Of a stretch of 64,000 nucleotides of DNA, positions 18,068 to 26,319 are shown one piece after another (the stretch's first letter is position 1; the number at the start of each line of letters is the position of its first letter). The stretch spans positions 380,947 to 444,946 of the forward strand of contig NZ_VJZZ01000003.1 in the NCBI RefSeq assembly GCF_009659535.1, read 5' to 3'. The notes beneath the pieces are model-generated. The model searched no databases, was not told the origin of the DNA, and saw nothing but the letters and a program-made list of their open reading frames with translations. The translations under genes and the position numbers were made by a program. Origin of the DNA: Aggregicoccus sp. 17bor-14 (GTDB lineage Bacteria > Myxococcota > Myxococcia > Myxococcales > Myxococcaceae).

Positions 18068-19438
18068 ATGACGATGGACTCGCTCCGCCGCCAGCTCTCG
18101 CGCGCGCGCCGCCGCGACCTCTGGCTCACGCTCACGCCCACGCTGCTGCTCATCGCGCTCGCCTTCTCGGCCACGCTGTACTTCGTGAAGCCCGCGCCCC
18201 CGAAGCACCTGGTGCTCGCGCTCGCCCCGGACGAGGGCGGCGCGCGCTACTACGCGCGGCGCTACCAGGAGCTGCTCAAGAAGGACGGCATCACCGTGGA
18301 GCTGCGCAACACGGAGGGCTCGGCGCACAGCGTGGCGCTGCTCACGGACCCCGCCCAGCACGTGGACGTGGCCTTCGTGCAGAGCGGCCTGCGGGACGCG
18401 GACAAGGTGAAGCACGTGGTGTCGCTGGGCAGCCTCTCCTACGTCCCGCTCTGGGTGTTCTACCGGGGCGCGCCGGTCGAGGACCTGCGCGGGCTCGCGG
18501 GCAAGCGCATCGCGGTGGGGCCCGAGGACAGCAGCACGCGCGCCCTCGCGCTCACGCTGCTCGAGGCCAACGGCATCGCCAGTGGCACTGAAGGCGCGCC
18601 CACCCAGCTGGTGCCCGCCGAGCGCGACGCGGCGATGGAGGCGCTCAAGGCCGGCACGGTGGACGCGGCCTTCGTGCTCGCGCCGGCGGAGAGCCCCGCG
18701 GTGAAGAAGCTCGCGGCGGTGCCCGGCATCCAGCTGCTGAGCTTCGCGCGCGCGGACGCGTACGTGCGCCGCTACCCCTACCTCTCCAAGCTGGTGCTGC
18801 CGCGCGGGGTGTTCGACCTCGCGAAGGACGTGCCCGCGCACGACGTGGTGCTGCTCAGCCCCACCGCGAACCTCGTCGCGCGCGACTCGCTGCACCCGGC
18901 GCTCGCCTACCTGCTCATGCGCGCGGGCAGCGAGATCCACGGCGGGGCCGGGCTCTTGGACCGGGCCGGTGAGTTCCCCGCGCCCCTGGAGGCGGGCTTC
19001 CCGCTCAGCAGCGAGGCCAGGCGGTACTACCAGGCGGGCGTGCCGCTGCTGCAGCGCTACCTGCCCTTCTGGGCGGCGAACCTGGTGGACCGGCTCTGGG
19101 TGATGCTGGTGCCCATCATCGCGGTGGTGGTGCCCTTGGGGCGCGCGGTGCCCGCGCTCTACCGCTGGCGGGTGCGCAGCCGGGTGTTCCGCTGGTACGC
19201 GCGGCTGAAGGAGATCGAGATCCAGCTCGAGGAGAACCCCGGGCGCCCCATGCTCGAGGACATGCTCAAGCGCCTGGAGGAGACCGAGCGCTCGGTGAAC
19301 CAGATCCCCACCCCGCTCGCCTACGCGGAGAACCTCTACTTCTTCCGCGAGCACGTGGACGTGGTGCGCCGGCGCCTCGTGCGCCGGCTCGCCGGGGTCG
19401 TGGACGACTCACCGGCGGAGACCCAGGCGACCGGCTGA
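18068..19438 (+). CDS. TAXI family TRAP-type solute-binding protein, membrane anchored
   Basis: 456 residues. An N-terminal transmembrane segment (about 22-40) is followed by a periplasmic binding fold of the TAXI type: LALAPDEGGARYYARRY, DVAFVQSGL, LAGKRIAVGPEDSSTR and GTVDAAFVLAP. A second transmembrane segment (about 340-360, WVMLVPIIAVVVPLG) and a cytosolic helical tail with coiled-coil character (~375-440) follow. Normal TAXI proteins deliver ligands to a DctQM-like permease. None is encoded nearby, and the extra C-terminal membrane part suggests a sensing or tethering role. Confidence 0.85.
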   Translation: MTMDSLRRQLSRARRRDLWLTLTPTLLLIALAFSATLYFVKPAPPKHLVLALAPDEGGARYYARRYQELLKKDGITVELRNTEGSAHSVALLTDPAQHVDVAFVQSGLRDADKVKHVVSLGSLSYVPLWVFYRGAPVEDLRGLAGKRIAVGPEDSSTRALALTLLEANGIASGTEGAPTQLVPAERDAAMEALKAGTVDAAFVLAPAESPAVKKLAAVPGIQLLSFARADAYVRRYPYLSKLVLPRGVFDLAKDVPAHDVVLLSPTANLVARDSLHPALAYLLMRAGSEIHGGAGLLDRAGEFPAPLEAGFPLSSEARRYYQAGVPLLQRYLPFWAANLVDRLWVMLVPIIAVVVPLGRAVPALYRWRVRSRVFRWYARLKEIEIQLEENPGRPMLEDMLKRLEETERSVNQIPTPLAYAENLYFFREHVDVVRRRLVRRLAGVVDDSPAETQATG

Positions 19439-19504
19439 TCGCCACGCCGCGCACCGGGGCCCTGCCTGTACGGTCGGCCAATGGACTGAGGGTTTCCCTG
19501 GGGA

Positions 19505-21136
19505 ATGACAGGGGCGCCCAGGGAGGTACTCTGCTTCTCGATGGGCAGCCCGATCTCCAGGAAGCCGACGACCGTGAGCGCGGGTGATGCTGCGATCGCG
19601 AGGGCGCTCAGCTCTCCCGAGGCAAGCGACCAGCTCCGCCTGCTGATCGACTCGGTGCAGGACTACGAAATCCTCACCCTGGACACCCACGGCGTCATCA
19701 CCTCGTGGAACGCGGGCGCCCAGCGCCTCAAGGGGTGGAAGGCCGAGGAGATCATCGGCCAGCACTTCTCGCGCTTCTACCCGCCCGAGGACCTCGCCTG
19801 GGACAAGCCGGGCATGGAGCTGGAGGTCGCGGCGCGCGAGGGGCGCTTCGAGGACGAGGGCTGGCGGGTGCGCAAGGACGGCACGCGCTTCTGGGCCAAC
19901 GTGGTCATCACCGCGCTGCGCGACCCCGACGGGCGGCTGCGCGGCTACGGCAAGGTCACCCGCGACTTCACCGAGCGCAAGATGGCGGAGGAGGAGCTGC
20001 GCCAGAGCGAGGAGCGCTTCCGGCTCATCGTGGACAGCGTGCGCGACTACGCCATCTTCATGCTGGACCCGAAGGGGCACGTGGCCACCTGGAACCAGGG
20101 CGCCCAGCGCATCAAGGGCTACTCGGCGGACGAGATCATCGGCTCGCACTTCTCGCGCTTCTACCCGGCCGAGGACCTGGCCTGGGACAAGCCCGCGATG
20201 GAGCTCGAGGTGGCCACGCGCGAGGGGCGCTTCGAGGACGAGGGCTGGCGCATCCGCAAGGACGGCAGCCGCTTCTGGGCGAACGTCATCATCACGGCGC
20301 TGCGCGACAAGACGGGCGAGCTGCGCGGCTTCGCCAAGGTGACGCGCGACTTCACCGACCGCAAGCACGCCGAGGAGCAGCGCGAGCTGCACACGCTGCG
20401 CGAGGCCGTGCGCGCGCGCGACGAGTTCCTCTCCGTGGCGAGCCACGAGCTGAAGACCCCCCTCACCCCCATCCAGCTGAAGCTCTCCGGGCTGCTGCTC
20501 GCGCTGCACCGCAACCCGGGCGAGAGCCCGCCGGCCGCGCGCCTCGAGCGCGACCTGGAGATGGCCAACCGCCAGGTGCGCAAGCTCTCGGACCTCATCG
20601 AGGAGCTGCTCGACGTCTCGCGCATCAACTCGGGGCCCCTGCGCCTCGACCCCGCCCCCATGGAGCTCGGCGCGCTCGCGCGCGAGGTGGTGGCGCGCTA
20701 CGCGCCGCAGGCCAGCGCCCTGGGCTCCAGCGTGGAGCTGCACTGCGAGGGACCCGTGCAGGGCACCTGGGACCGGCGCCGGCTCGAGCAGGTGGTGACG
20801 AACCTGCTCTCCAACGCCATCAAGTACGGCGCGGGCCAGCCCATCCGGGTGGAGGTGGCCCAGGAGGGCACGCAGGCCGTGCTGCGCGTGGCGGACCGGG
20901 GCATCGGCATCCTGCCGGAGCACCTGCCACGCATCTTCGACCGCTTCGTGCGCGGCGTGTCCGAGCGCAACTTCGGCGGCCTGGGGCTGGGGCTCTTCAT
21001 CGCGCACCAGATCACCGAGGTGCACGGCGGCACCATCGAGGTGCAGAGCGCGCCGAACGAGGGCTCCACCTTCACCATGCGCCTGCCGCCGCGGCCGCCC
21101 CCGCCTGCCGTGATGTCCTCCAGCGCGGGCAGCTAG
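19505..21136 (+). CDS. Tandem-PAS sensor histidine kinase
   Basis: Start uncertain: ATG at 19505 or ATG at 19541, which has GGGAGGT 11 nt upstream; 543 residues from the first. Two PAS domains (~45-170 and ~175-295) are nearly copies of each other, both with HFSRFYP.EDLAWDKP and GRFEDEGW..RKDG.RFWAN. HisKA follows (H in ASHELKTPLTP), then HATPase with NLLSNAIKYG, DRGIGI and GGLGLGLFIAH. No membrane segment, so it senses a cytosolic cue. No response regulator is adjacent. Its stop overlaps that of the convergent Crp/Fnr gene by CTAG. Confidence 0.93.
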   Translation: MTGAPREVLCFSMGSPISRKPTTVSAGDAAIARALSSPEASDQLRLLIDSVQDYEILTLDTHGVITSWNAGAQRLKGWKAEEIIGQHFSRFYPPEDLAWDKPGMELEVAAREGRFEDEGWRVRKDGTRFWANVVITALRDPDGRLRGYGKVTRDFTERKMAEEELRQSEERFRLIVDSVRDYAIFMLDPKGHVATWNQGAQRIKGYSADEIIGSHFSRFYPAEDLAWDKPAMELEVATREGRFEDEGWRIRKDGSRFWANVIITALRDKTGELRGFAKVTRDFTDRKHAEEQRELHTLREAVRARDEFLSVASHELKTPLTPIQLKLSGLLLALHRNPGESPPAARLERDLEMANRQVRKLSDLIEELLDVSRINSGPLRLDPAPMELGALAREVVARYAPQASALGSSVELHCEGPVQGTWDRRRLEQVVTNLLSNAIKYGAGQPIRVEVAQEGTQAVLRVADRGIGILPEHLPRIFDRFVRGVSERNFGGLGLGLFIAHQITEVHGGTIEVQSAPNEGSTFTMRLPPRPPPPAVMSSSAGS

Positions 21137-21840
21137 CGCAGCGCGTCCTGCGCCGCGGCCCGCAGGCCGGCGAGGTCTCTCAGCTCGATGCGCCCGTAGG
21201 TGAGCTGCACGAGGCCGCGCGCCTCCAGGTCCTTGAGGATCTGGTTCGTGGTCTGGCGCGAGAGCGCGAGCATCCGCGCGAGCTGCTCCTGGGACACGTC
21301 CAGCACGCGGCGCTCGCCCTCGCGCAGGCCGCCGTAGCCCTCGGCCATCAGCACCAGCCGGTGGGCGAGGCGCGCGGCGGAGGGCAGCAGCGAGAGGTCC
21401 TCGAGCGCGACGAAGGCGAGGCGCAGCTTGTGGCATAGGAGCAGCGCCAGCTCGCGCCACCACTCCGGGCGCTCGGCGAGCAGCGCGAGCAGCTCCGCCT
21501 GCGGGACCTGGAGCACGCGCGTGGCCCCTTCCGCCACGGCGTCGTGGGTGCGCGGCTGGCCGTCGAAGAGGGAGATCTCCCCGAACCAGGCAGGCGGCTC
21601 CACCAGCGTGAGCAGGGCCTCGCGCCCGCTCTCGCTCACCCCGCTCGCCCGGATGCTGCCCTCCAGCACGCAGTAGAGGCCGCAGGGCGGGTCTCCGCGC
21701 GAGAAGAGGCGCTCCCCTGCGCGCAGCGTGCGCACGCGGGCGAGGCTCAGCAGCGCCTCACGCAGGGGCTCCGGGAGGGCGCCGAACCAGCGGCCGGTGA
21801 GCAGCAGCGCTCGGGAGGCGTGCGGGCGCTCGTCGTTCAT
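21133..21840 (-). CDS. Crp/Fnr family transcriptional regulator
   Basis: 235 residues. The N-terminal cyclic-nucleotide-binding fold (~20-140) has RAGERLFSRGDPPCGLYCVLEG and GEISLFDGQPRTHDAVAEG, close to the phosphate-binding cassette consensus, so a nucleotide ligand is plausible. The C-terminal winged helix has the recognition region SQEQLARMLALSRQTTNQIL. No Cys cluster for an Fnr-type iron-sulfur centre is seen. It regulates unknown targets. It is convergent with the PAS kinase and divergent (98 bp) from the Mpo1-like gene, whose promoter it may control. Confidence 0.92.
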   Translation of the reverse strand: MNDERPHASRALLLTGRWFGALPEPLREALLSLARVRTLRAGERLFSRGDPPCGLYCVLEGSIRASGVSESGREALLTLVEPPAWFGEISLFDGQPRTHDAVAEGATRVLQVPQAELLALLAERPEWWRELALLLCHKLRLAFVALEDLSLLPSAARLAHRLVLMAEGYGGLREGERRVLDVSQEQLARMLALSRQTTNQILKDLEARGLVQLTYGRIELRDLAGLRAAAQDALR

Positions 21841-21938
21841 GAGGTCCCCCTGACTGTGTCGGGGTGGCGACAGACTCCGCGCTGGGGCACGGCCATGGTG
21901 GTGGCTCCCTCGTCTCCGTCTGCCCGGGAGCCCATGCC

Positions 21939-22451
21939 ATGAAGACGCTCGTCGAGCACCTCGCAGGATACGCCGCCTACCACCGCGACCGGCGCAACAT
22001 CGCCACCCACTTCATCGGCATCCCGATGATCGTGCTCGGCGTGCAGGTGCTGATGTCGCGCACGGCGCTCACGGTGGCGGGGCTGGCGCTCACCCCGGCG
22101 CTCGCGGCGAGCGCCGCCGCGCTCCTCTTCTACCTGCGGCTGGACCGCCGCTACGGCGCGGTGATGGCGCTGCTCCTCGGCCTGGGGCTGTGGGCGGCGA
22201 GCGGCGTCGCAGCGCAGGCGCACGCGACGTGGCTGGGCACGGGCCTGGGGCTCTTCGTCGTGGGCTGGGCGGCGCAGTTCGTCGGCCATGTTTTCGAGGG
22301 CCGCAAGCCCGCCTTCGTGGACGACCTGGTGGGCCTGCTGGTGGGCCCGCTCTTCGTCGCCGCGGAGGCCGGCTTCCTCCTCGGCCTGCGCACGGAGGTG
22401 CAGCGCGAGATCGAGGCCCGGCTGTCCCCGCTCCCCGCGGCAGGCAGGTAG
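21939..22451 (+). CDS. Mpo1-like (DUF962) membrane protein
   Basis: 170 residues from the ATG at 21939. The start LVEHLAGYAAYHRDRRNIATHFIG and the later WAAQFVGHVFEGRKPAF contain the conserved His residues (H in YHRD, H in ATHFIG, GH in FVGH). These bind iron in yeast Mpo1, a dioxygenase that shortens 2-hydroxy fatty acids by alpha-oxidation. Four hydrophobic segments place it in the membrane. By family it may act in fatty-acid or sphingolipid turnover. This is not proven for bacteria. Its stop abuts the convergent VOC gene. Confidence 0.85.
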   Translation: MKTLVEHLAGYAAYHRDRRNIATHFIGIPMIVLGVQVLMSRTALTVAGLALTPALAASAAALLFYLRLDRRYGAVMALLLGLGLWAASGVAAQAHATWLGTGLGLFVVGWAAQFVGHVFEGRKPAFVDDLVGLLVGPLFVAAEAGFLLGLRTEVQREIEARLSPLPAAGR

Positions 22452-22826
22452 TCAGCCGCAGCGAGGCCCCGCCTCCACGCGCACGAAGAACTCGAGCCGG
22501 TTGCCCGCGGGGTCGCGGGCAAAGAGCCGCCGCATCCCGATGACCGGCGAGCCCTCCTCCAGCGGCACCCCGGCATCCTCCAGGTGCTCGCGCAGGGCGT
22601 CCACGTCGCGCACCTCGAAGGCCACGTGGCGCTTGGACTCGGCGTTGCGCGGGGCGGGCTCGTGGGAGAGGTGCAGCTCGAGCGCGCCCAAGCGGAACCA
22701 GGCCCCGGGGCGGCGCTGACCCTCCGTGCGCGGGATCTCCTCCAGCCCGAGCAGCTGCCCGTAGAAGCGGCGGGCGGCCTCCACGTCATCCACCGAGAGG
22801 TTCACGTGTGAAATGCGCTTGAGCAT
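22452..22826 (-). CDS. VOC superfamily (glyoxalase/bleomycin-resistance fold) protein
   Basis: 124 residues with two beta-alpha-beta-beta-beta modules: ISHVNLSVDDVEAARRFYGQL, then LGALELHLSHE, KRHVAFEVRDVDAL and a C-terminal DPAGNRLEFF. His/Glu metal ligands of the fold are present at H8, H54 region, H68 and E111 (approximate). Members include lyases, dioxygenases and resistance proteins, so the reaction is open. Divergent from the EamA transporter with only 32 bp between start codons. Confidence 0.85.
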   Translation of the reverse strand: MLKRISHVNLSVDDVEAARRFYGQLLGLEEIPRTEGQRRPGAWFRLGALELHLSHEPAPRNAESKRHVAFEVRDVDALREHLEDAGVPLEEGSPVIGMRRLFARDPAGNRLEFFVRVEAGPRCG

Positions 22827-22858
22827 GGGCCCGGCCTAGCACATCTAGTCGCCCCGCC

Positions 22859-23794
22859 ATGTCGCCCGCCCGTCGCGCCCTCTTCCAGATCCACTTCTGC
22901 GTCCTGCTCTGGGGCTTCACGGCCATCCTCGGCAAGCTCATCACGCTGCGCGCGCTGAGCCTGGTGTGGTGGCGCATGTGGATCGTGACGGCGGCACTGC
23001 TGCTGGTGCCGCGGGTGTGGCGGGGCCTGCGCGCGATGTCCGGACGGCTGTGGCTCGCGTACGCGGGCGTGGGCGCGGTGGTGTCCCTGCACTGGCTGAC
23101 GTTCTATGGGGCGATCAAGCTGGCCAACGCCTCGGTGGCGGCGACCTGCATCGCGCTCGCGCCGGTGTTCCTCGCGCTGGTGGAGCCCTACATCGCGGGG
23201 CGCAGGTTCGCGCCGCGCGAGCTCGTCCTGGGAGTCGCAGTAGTACCCGGCGTGGCGCTGGTGGTGGGCGGGCTCTCCCCGCAGATGCGCGTGGGCGCGC
23301 TGGTGGGCGCAGTGTCCGCACTGCTGGTGGCGGTGTTCAGCTCGCTCAACAAGCGGCTGGTGGAGCACGCGGATCCGCTGGTGGTCACCTGCGTGGAGAT
23401 GGGCACCGGGGCCCTGTTCCTCACGCTGCTCACGCCCCTGATGCCGCGAGACCCGGGGGTGGCGCTCTTTCCCCTGCCGAGCGCGCACGACGCGGGGCTG
23501 CTCTTGCTGCTCGCCATCGGCTGCACGCTGGTGCCCTTCGCGCTCTCGCTCGTGGCGCTGCGCCACCTGAGCGCTTTCGGGGCGCAGCTCGTGGTGAACC
23601 TCGAGCCGGTGTACGCGATCCTCCTCGCCATCCCCCTGCTGGGCGAGCAGCGCGAGCTGGGGCCGAGCTTCTACGCGGGCGTGTGCATCATCCTGGGCGC
23701 GGTGTTCGCCGAGCCCCTGCTCGAGCGCGCCCGCAAGCGCCGCACGCCGGCCGCAGGGAGCACCGAGGGAAGCCAGCTCGGGCTGCGCGAGTAG
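22859..23794 (+). CDS. DMT superfamily (EamA) transporter
   Basis: 311 residues with ten predicted membrane helices arranged as two EamA repeats. The first repeat starts FQIHFCVLLWGFTAILGKLI and contains VSLHWLTFYGAIKLANASVA. The second contains LFLTLLTPLMP and ends LLGEQRELGPSFYAGVCIIL. The family exports metabolites such as amino acids or nucleotides. The substrate cannot be predicted. The 32-bp gap to the divergent VOC gene leaves little room for separate promoters. Confidence 0.9.
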   Translation: MSPARRALFQIHFCVLLWGFTAILGKLITLRALSLVWWRMWIVTAALLLVPRVWRGLRAMSGRLWLAYAGVGAVVSLHWLTFYGAIKLANASVAATCIALAPVFLALVEPYIAGRRFAPRELVLGVAVVPGVALVVGGLSPQMRVGALVGAVSALLVAVFSSLNKRLVEHADPLVVTCVEMGTGALFLTLLTPLMPRDPGVALFPLPSAHDAGLLLLLAIGCTLVPFALSLVALRHLSAFGAQLVVNLEPVYAILLAIPLLGEQRELGPSFYAGVCIILGAVFAEPLLERARKRRTPAAGSTEGSQLGLRE

Positions 23795-23800
23795 CCTGCC

Positions 23801-24094
23801 TCAGAGCCGGTCCAGCGCGTCCTTCCCGATGGTGGGCGCCCAGGGCAGCAATTCGTACTGGGCAATCCCGCGCAGGGTGAAAGGATCACCGTCCCGGATG
23901 CGGTCGAGGCTCGCCTGCACGTCCCCATCCGGCACGCGCAGCAGCAAGGCCCCGCCGCTGCGAGGGTCAAAGGGCCCCGAGGCGAGCAACAGCCCCTTCT
24001 CGGCGAGCCCGCGCAGGTACGCGCGGTGTTCATCGACGACGAGGAGGACCTCTTCGAGGGGACGGCGGTAGCGCAGCAGGGCGAGGGCGTACAT
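23801..24094 (-). CDS. YCII-like small protein
   Basis: 97 residues: MYALALLRYRRPLEEVLLVVDEHRAYL (abridged), GPFDPRSGGALLL and YELLPW are YCII-related features, including the His in DEHRAYL expected in the putative active-site pocket. YCII proteins are small ferredoxin-fold cytoplasmic proteins, some fused to enzymes or sigma factors. The biochemical role is mostly unknown. It is convergent with the transporter, 6 bp apart. Confidence 0.85.
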   Translation of the reverse strand: MYALALLRYRRPLEEVLLVVDEHRAYLRGLAEKGLLLASGPFDPRSGGALLLRVPDGDVQASLDRIRDGDPFTLRGIAQYELLPWAPTIGKDALDRL

Positions 24095-24238
24095 GGCGTG
24101 GGGAGATTCGCCCCATTCGTCGGACGCGTCACCCGTGAAGTGTCGACCGCGAAGCTGTGCGCGAGGGCAAGAGGAGTCGTCGCCTCGGGTGGGAATGGCT
24201 ATTGCTTCCGAGGAGCCGGAGCCCTCGAGGAGAACGTC

Positions 24239-24691
24239 ATGCCTTCAACCCTCATCCGTGTCGCGCTGCTGGAGCCGCAGGCGCTCGTGCGCGAGCTGCT
24301 GGTGATGCGGCTGCGCGCGGCAGGGATGCAGGTGGCCGTGGCGGAGGCGCACCCGGAGCGGCTGGACGTCGCGCTCGCGCACGCGCCGGCGGACGTGGCG
24401 CTGCTGTGCGTGCGCGCCGCGCCCGGCAGCGTGGAGCTGATCCGCGGACTGCAGGCGCGCCACCCGCGGATGCGGCTGCTCGTGGTGGCGCCGGACCCGG
24501 AGCCCGTCTTCATCGAGAGCGCGTGGGCGGCCGGCGCGCGCGGAGTGCTCTGCCGCCGCAACCACGGCCCCGCCGAGCTGCTGCGCGCCCTGCGCACGCT
24601 CGCGCGTGGTGAGGCTCGGCTGGGAAGCGAGCTGCCGCACGTGCCGCCCATCGTCGCGGCGCGCGGGGCCATGGGACTGCTGCCGAACTGA
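24239..24691 (+). CDS. Stand-alone degenerate receiver domain protein
   Basis: 150 residues from the ATG at 24239, preceded by GAGGAG. The sequence follows a receiver fold: RVALLEPQALVRELLVMRL, DVALLCVRAAPGS, HPRMRLLVVAPDPE and AWAAGARGVLCRRN. However, the acidic pocket is reduced to one Glu and the phosphoacceptor Asp is replaced (ALLCVRA instead of LLDxxxP). The conserved Lys is R/N-like. No output domain follows. It is probably a phosphorylation-independent protein-interaction module. Partners unknown. Confidence 0.75.
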   Translation: MPSTLIRVALLEPQALVRELLVMRLRAAGMQVAVAEAHPERLDVALAHAPADVALLCVRAAPGSVELIRGLQARHPRMRLLVVAPDPEPVFIESAWAAGARGVLCRRNHGPAELLRALRTLARGEARLGSELPHVPPIVAARGAMGLLPN

Positions 24692-24710
24692 GCGCCCTCG
24701 AGCCGGGGCC

Positions 24711-24753
24711 ACAAAAGACAAAGCCCCCGGAATCACTGAGGATTCCGAGGGCT
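24711..24753 (-). terminator. Rho-independent terminator of tRNA-Pro
   Basis: Arms 24722-24734 and 24741-24753 pair over 13 bp with one mismatch around a 6-nt loop. On the minus strand the stem is followed by CTTTGTCTTTTGT (24711-24723), a good T-rich tail. It lies 5 nt after the tRNA 3' end. Confidence 0.85.
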
Positions 24754-24758
24754 TCCGA

Positions 24759-24835
24759 TGGTCGGGGAGACAGGATTTGAACCTGCGACCCCTTGGTCCC
24801 GAACCAAGTGCTCTACCAGGCTGAGCCACTCCCCG
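24759..24835 (-). tRNA. tRNA-Pro (CGG)
   Basis: 77 nt including the encoded CCA. The acceptor stem CGGGGAG/CTCCCCG closes perfectly. The D arm (GCTC...GAGC), anticodon stem CTTGG/CCAAG with loop TTCGGGA, and T arm GCAGG TTCAAAT CCTGT are all regular. The anticodon is CGG, reading CCG. A promoter-like pair lies upstream (24886-24914) and a terminator follows. No integrase gene or att-like repeat was seen beside it. Confidence 0.97.
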
Positions 24836-24885
24836 ATATCTCGCCGCGCCCCCTGGGTACGTCTCGGGTGGGGCGAGGCCGGGCG

Positions 24886-24914
24886 GATGTATCCGAGCCG
24901 CCCAGCGGAGTCAA
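24886..24914 (-). promoter_or_regulatory. Candidate sigma-70 promoter of tRNA-Pro
   Basis: On the minus strand TTGACT (24909-24914) and TACATC (24886-24891) are separated by 17 bp. The -35 is good, the -10 poor. A start near 24880 would give a leader of about 45 nt before the tRNA. Confidence 0.45.
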
Positions 24915-25093
24915 CGCTCCGCTCAGCCCTTTTCCTCCAGCCCGCCTGCCAGGGGGTCACACCTGCCTCCCTGGTCACCCTCGACCCCACCCCACCCCGG
25001 CCAGGTGCCTGGATTCACGGGCAGTCTCCGCGGCCCGGCGCTTGCTCTGTCAGCCAGGCGACTTTCTGTTGCGCCTCTTCCGGAGCCCTCCCC

Positions 25094-25513
25094 GTGGCCA
25101 CTCGACCCCTGGTCCTCATCTCGGACGATGAGCCCCTCATCGTCTCCAGCTTTGCCCGCAATGCGCGGATGTTCGGCCTGGACGTCGTCTCCGACACGAC
25201 CAGCGAGCGCGTCGTGGAGCTCGCGCGCCTGCACAAGCCCAAGGTCATCGTCCTGGACATCCACCAGCGCGTGGATGGCCGCGACCTGCTCGCCCGCCTG
25301 AAGCAGGACCCGGAGACCCGCGACTCCCACGTCATCGTGCTCACGGGCGTGGAGGACCAGTTCACCCGCCACGTGTGCTTCGACCTCGGCGCCGTGGACT
25401 ACGAGGTGAAGCCCTTCGACTCCACCTTCCTGATGAAGGTGGCGCGGCTCGCCGGCGTGGACCCGTACGTGCCGCTCGCGGCGGCCCATGCGGCCCCGGG
25501 CCACACCGCGTAG
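25094..25513 (+). CDS. Single-domain response regulator
   Basis: GTG start at 25094; 139 residues, a complete receiver domain and nothing else. LVLISDDEPLIV supplies the acidic pair, KVIVLDIHQRVDG the phosphoacceptor Asp, VIVLTG the Thr, and YEVKPFD the Lys. The short Ala-rich tail has no motif. Such CheY-like proteins act by binding partners after phosphorylation. No kinase is next to it; the nearest gene is the degenerate receiver across the tRNA. Convergent with rpe. Confidence 0.9.
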   Translation: MATRPLVLISDDEPLIVSSFARNARMFGLDVVSDTTSERVVELARLHKPKVIVLDIHQRVDGRDLLARLKQDPETRDSHVIVLTGVEDQFTRHVCFDLGAVDYEVKPFDSTFLMKVARLAGVDPYVPLAAAHAAPGHTA

Positions 25514-25520
25514 CAGCCCG

Positions 25521-26180
25521 CTACTTCGAGGGACGAAGGCTCGCGATCGCCTTCGCGTAGTCCTTCGCGCCGAACACATACGAGCCCGCGACGAGCACGT
25601 CCGCGCCGGCCTCCACCACGCGCTTCGCGGTCTCGGCGTTGATGCCGCCGTCCACCTCGATGTGGGCCTTCACGCCGCGCGCATCCATCATGCCGCGCAG
25701 CCTGCGCACCTTGTCCACGGTGCTCTCGATGAAGCTCTGCCCGCCGAAGCCCGGGTTCACGCTCATCAGCAGCACCATGTCCACGTCCCCGAGTACCTCC
25801 TCCACCATCGCGAGGGGCGTGCTCGGGTTGAGCACCACTGCGGGGCGGGCGCCGGCCTGGCGGATCTGCTGCAGCGTGCGGTGCAGGTGCGGACAGGTCT
25901 CCGCGTGCACGGTGAGGATGTCCGCCCCGGCCTTGGCGAAGGCCTCGATGTACTTCTCCGGCTCCACGATCATCAGGTGCACGTCGAGCGGCTTCGTCGC
26001 CGCCTTCTTGATGGCCTGCACGATGACCGGGCCCAGGGTGATGTTCGGCACGAAGCGCCCGTCCATCACGTCCACGTGCACCCAGTCCGCGCCCGCGGCC
26101 TCCACGGCGCGCACCTCCTCCGCGAGGCGGCCGAAGTCCGAGGAGAGCAGCGACGGGGAGATCAGCACGGGTCGGGTCAT
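25521..26180 (-). CDS. rpe: Ribulose-phosphate 3-epimerase
   Basis: 219-residue TIM barrel. Signature elements are [48 protein letters not shown] and HIEVDGGIN, which carry the metal-binding His/Asp residues and the two catalytic Asp. It interconverts ribulose-5-phosphate and xylulose-5-phosphate in the pentose phosphate pathway. It is monocistronic, convergent with the receiver gene (7 bp) and divergent from the HD-GYP gene (139 bp). Confidence 0.97.
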   Translation of the reverse strand: MTRPVLISPSLLSSDFGRLAEEVRAVEAAGADWVHVDVMDGRFVPNITLGPVIVQAIKKAATKPLDVHLMIVEPEKYIEAFAKAGADILTVHAETCPHLHRTLQQIRQAGARPAVVLNPSTPLAMVEEVLGDVDMVLLMSVNPGFGGQSFIESTVDKVRRLRGMMDARGVKAHIEVDGGINAETAKRVVEAGADVLVAGSYVFGAKDYAKAIASLRPSK

Positions 26181-26319
26181 GCGCGCCTTCTAGCCGCTCG
26201 CCCCGCGCAGCGAAACCACCCTGTGTGCGCGCAGCCAGGCAGCCGGGCCCCCCCTCCCTCGGGGCTCCCGCGCCCTCCGTGCTAGAACCCTCTCTCCCCC
26301 CTTCCCGGAGCTCGCCCCG

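Noticed and set aside
24759-24835. tRNA-Pro as an integration site of a mobile element
   Set aside because: No integrase, no duplicated tRNA 3' end and no change in gene style on either side.
24758-25093. Upstream in-frame extension of the receiver gene across tRNA-Pro
   Set aside because: It would translate the tRNA antisense. The GTG at 25094 starts right at the conserved receiver core.
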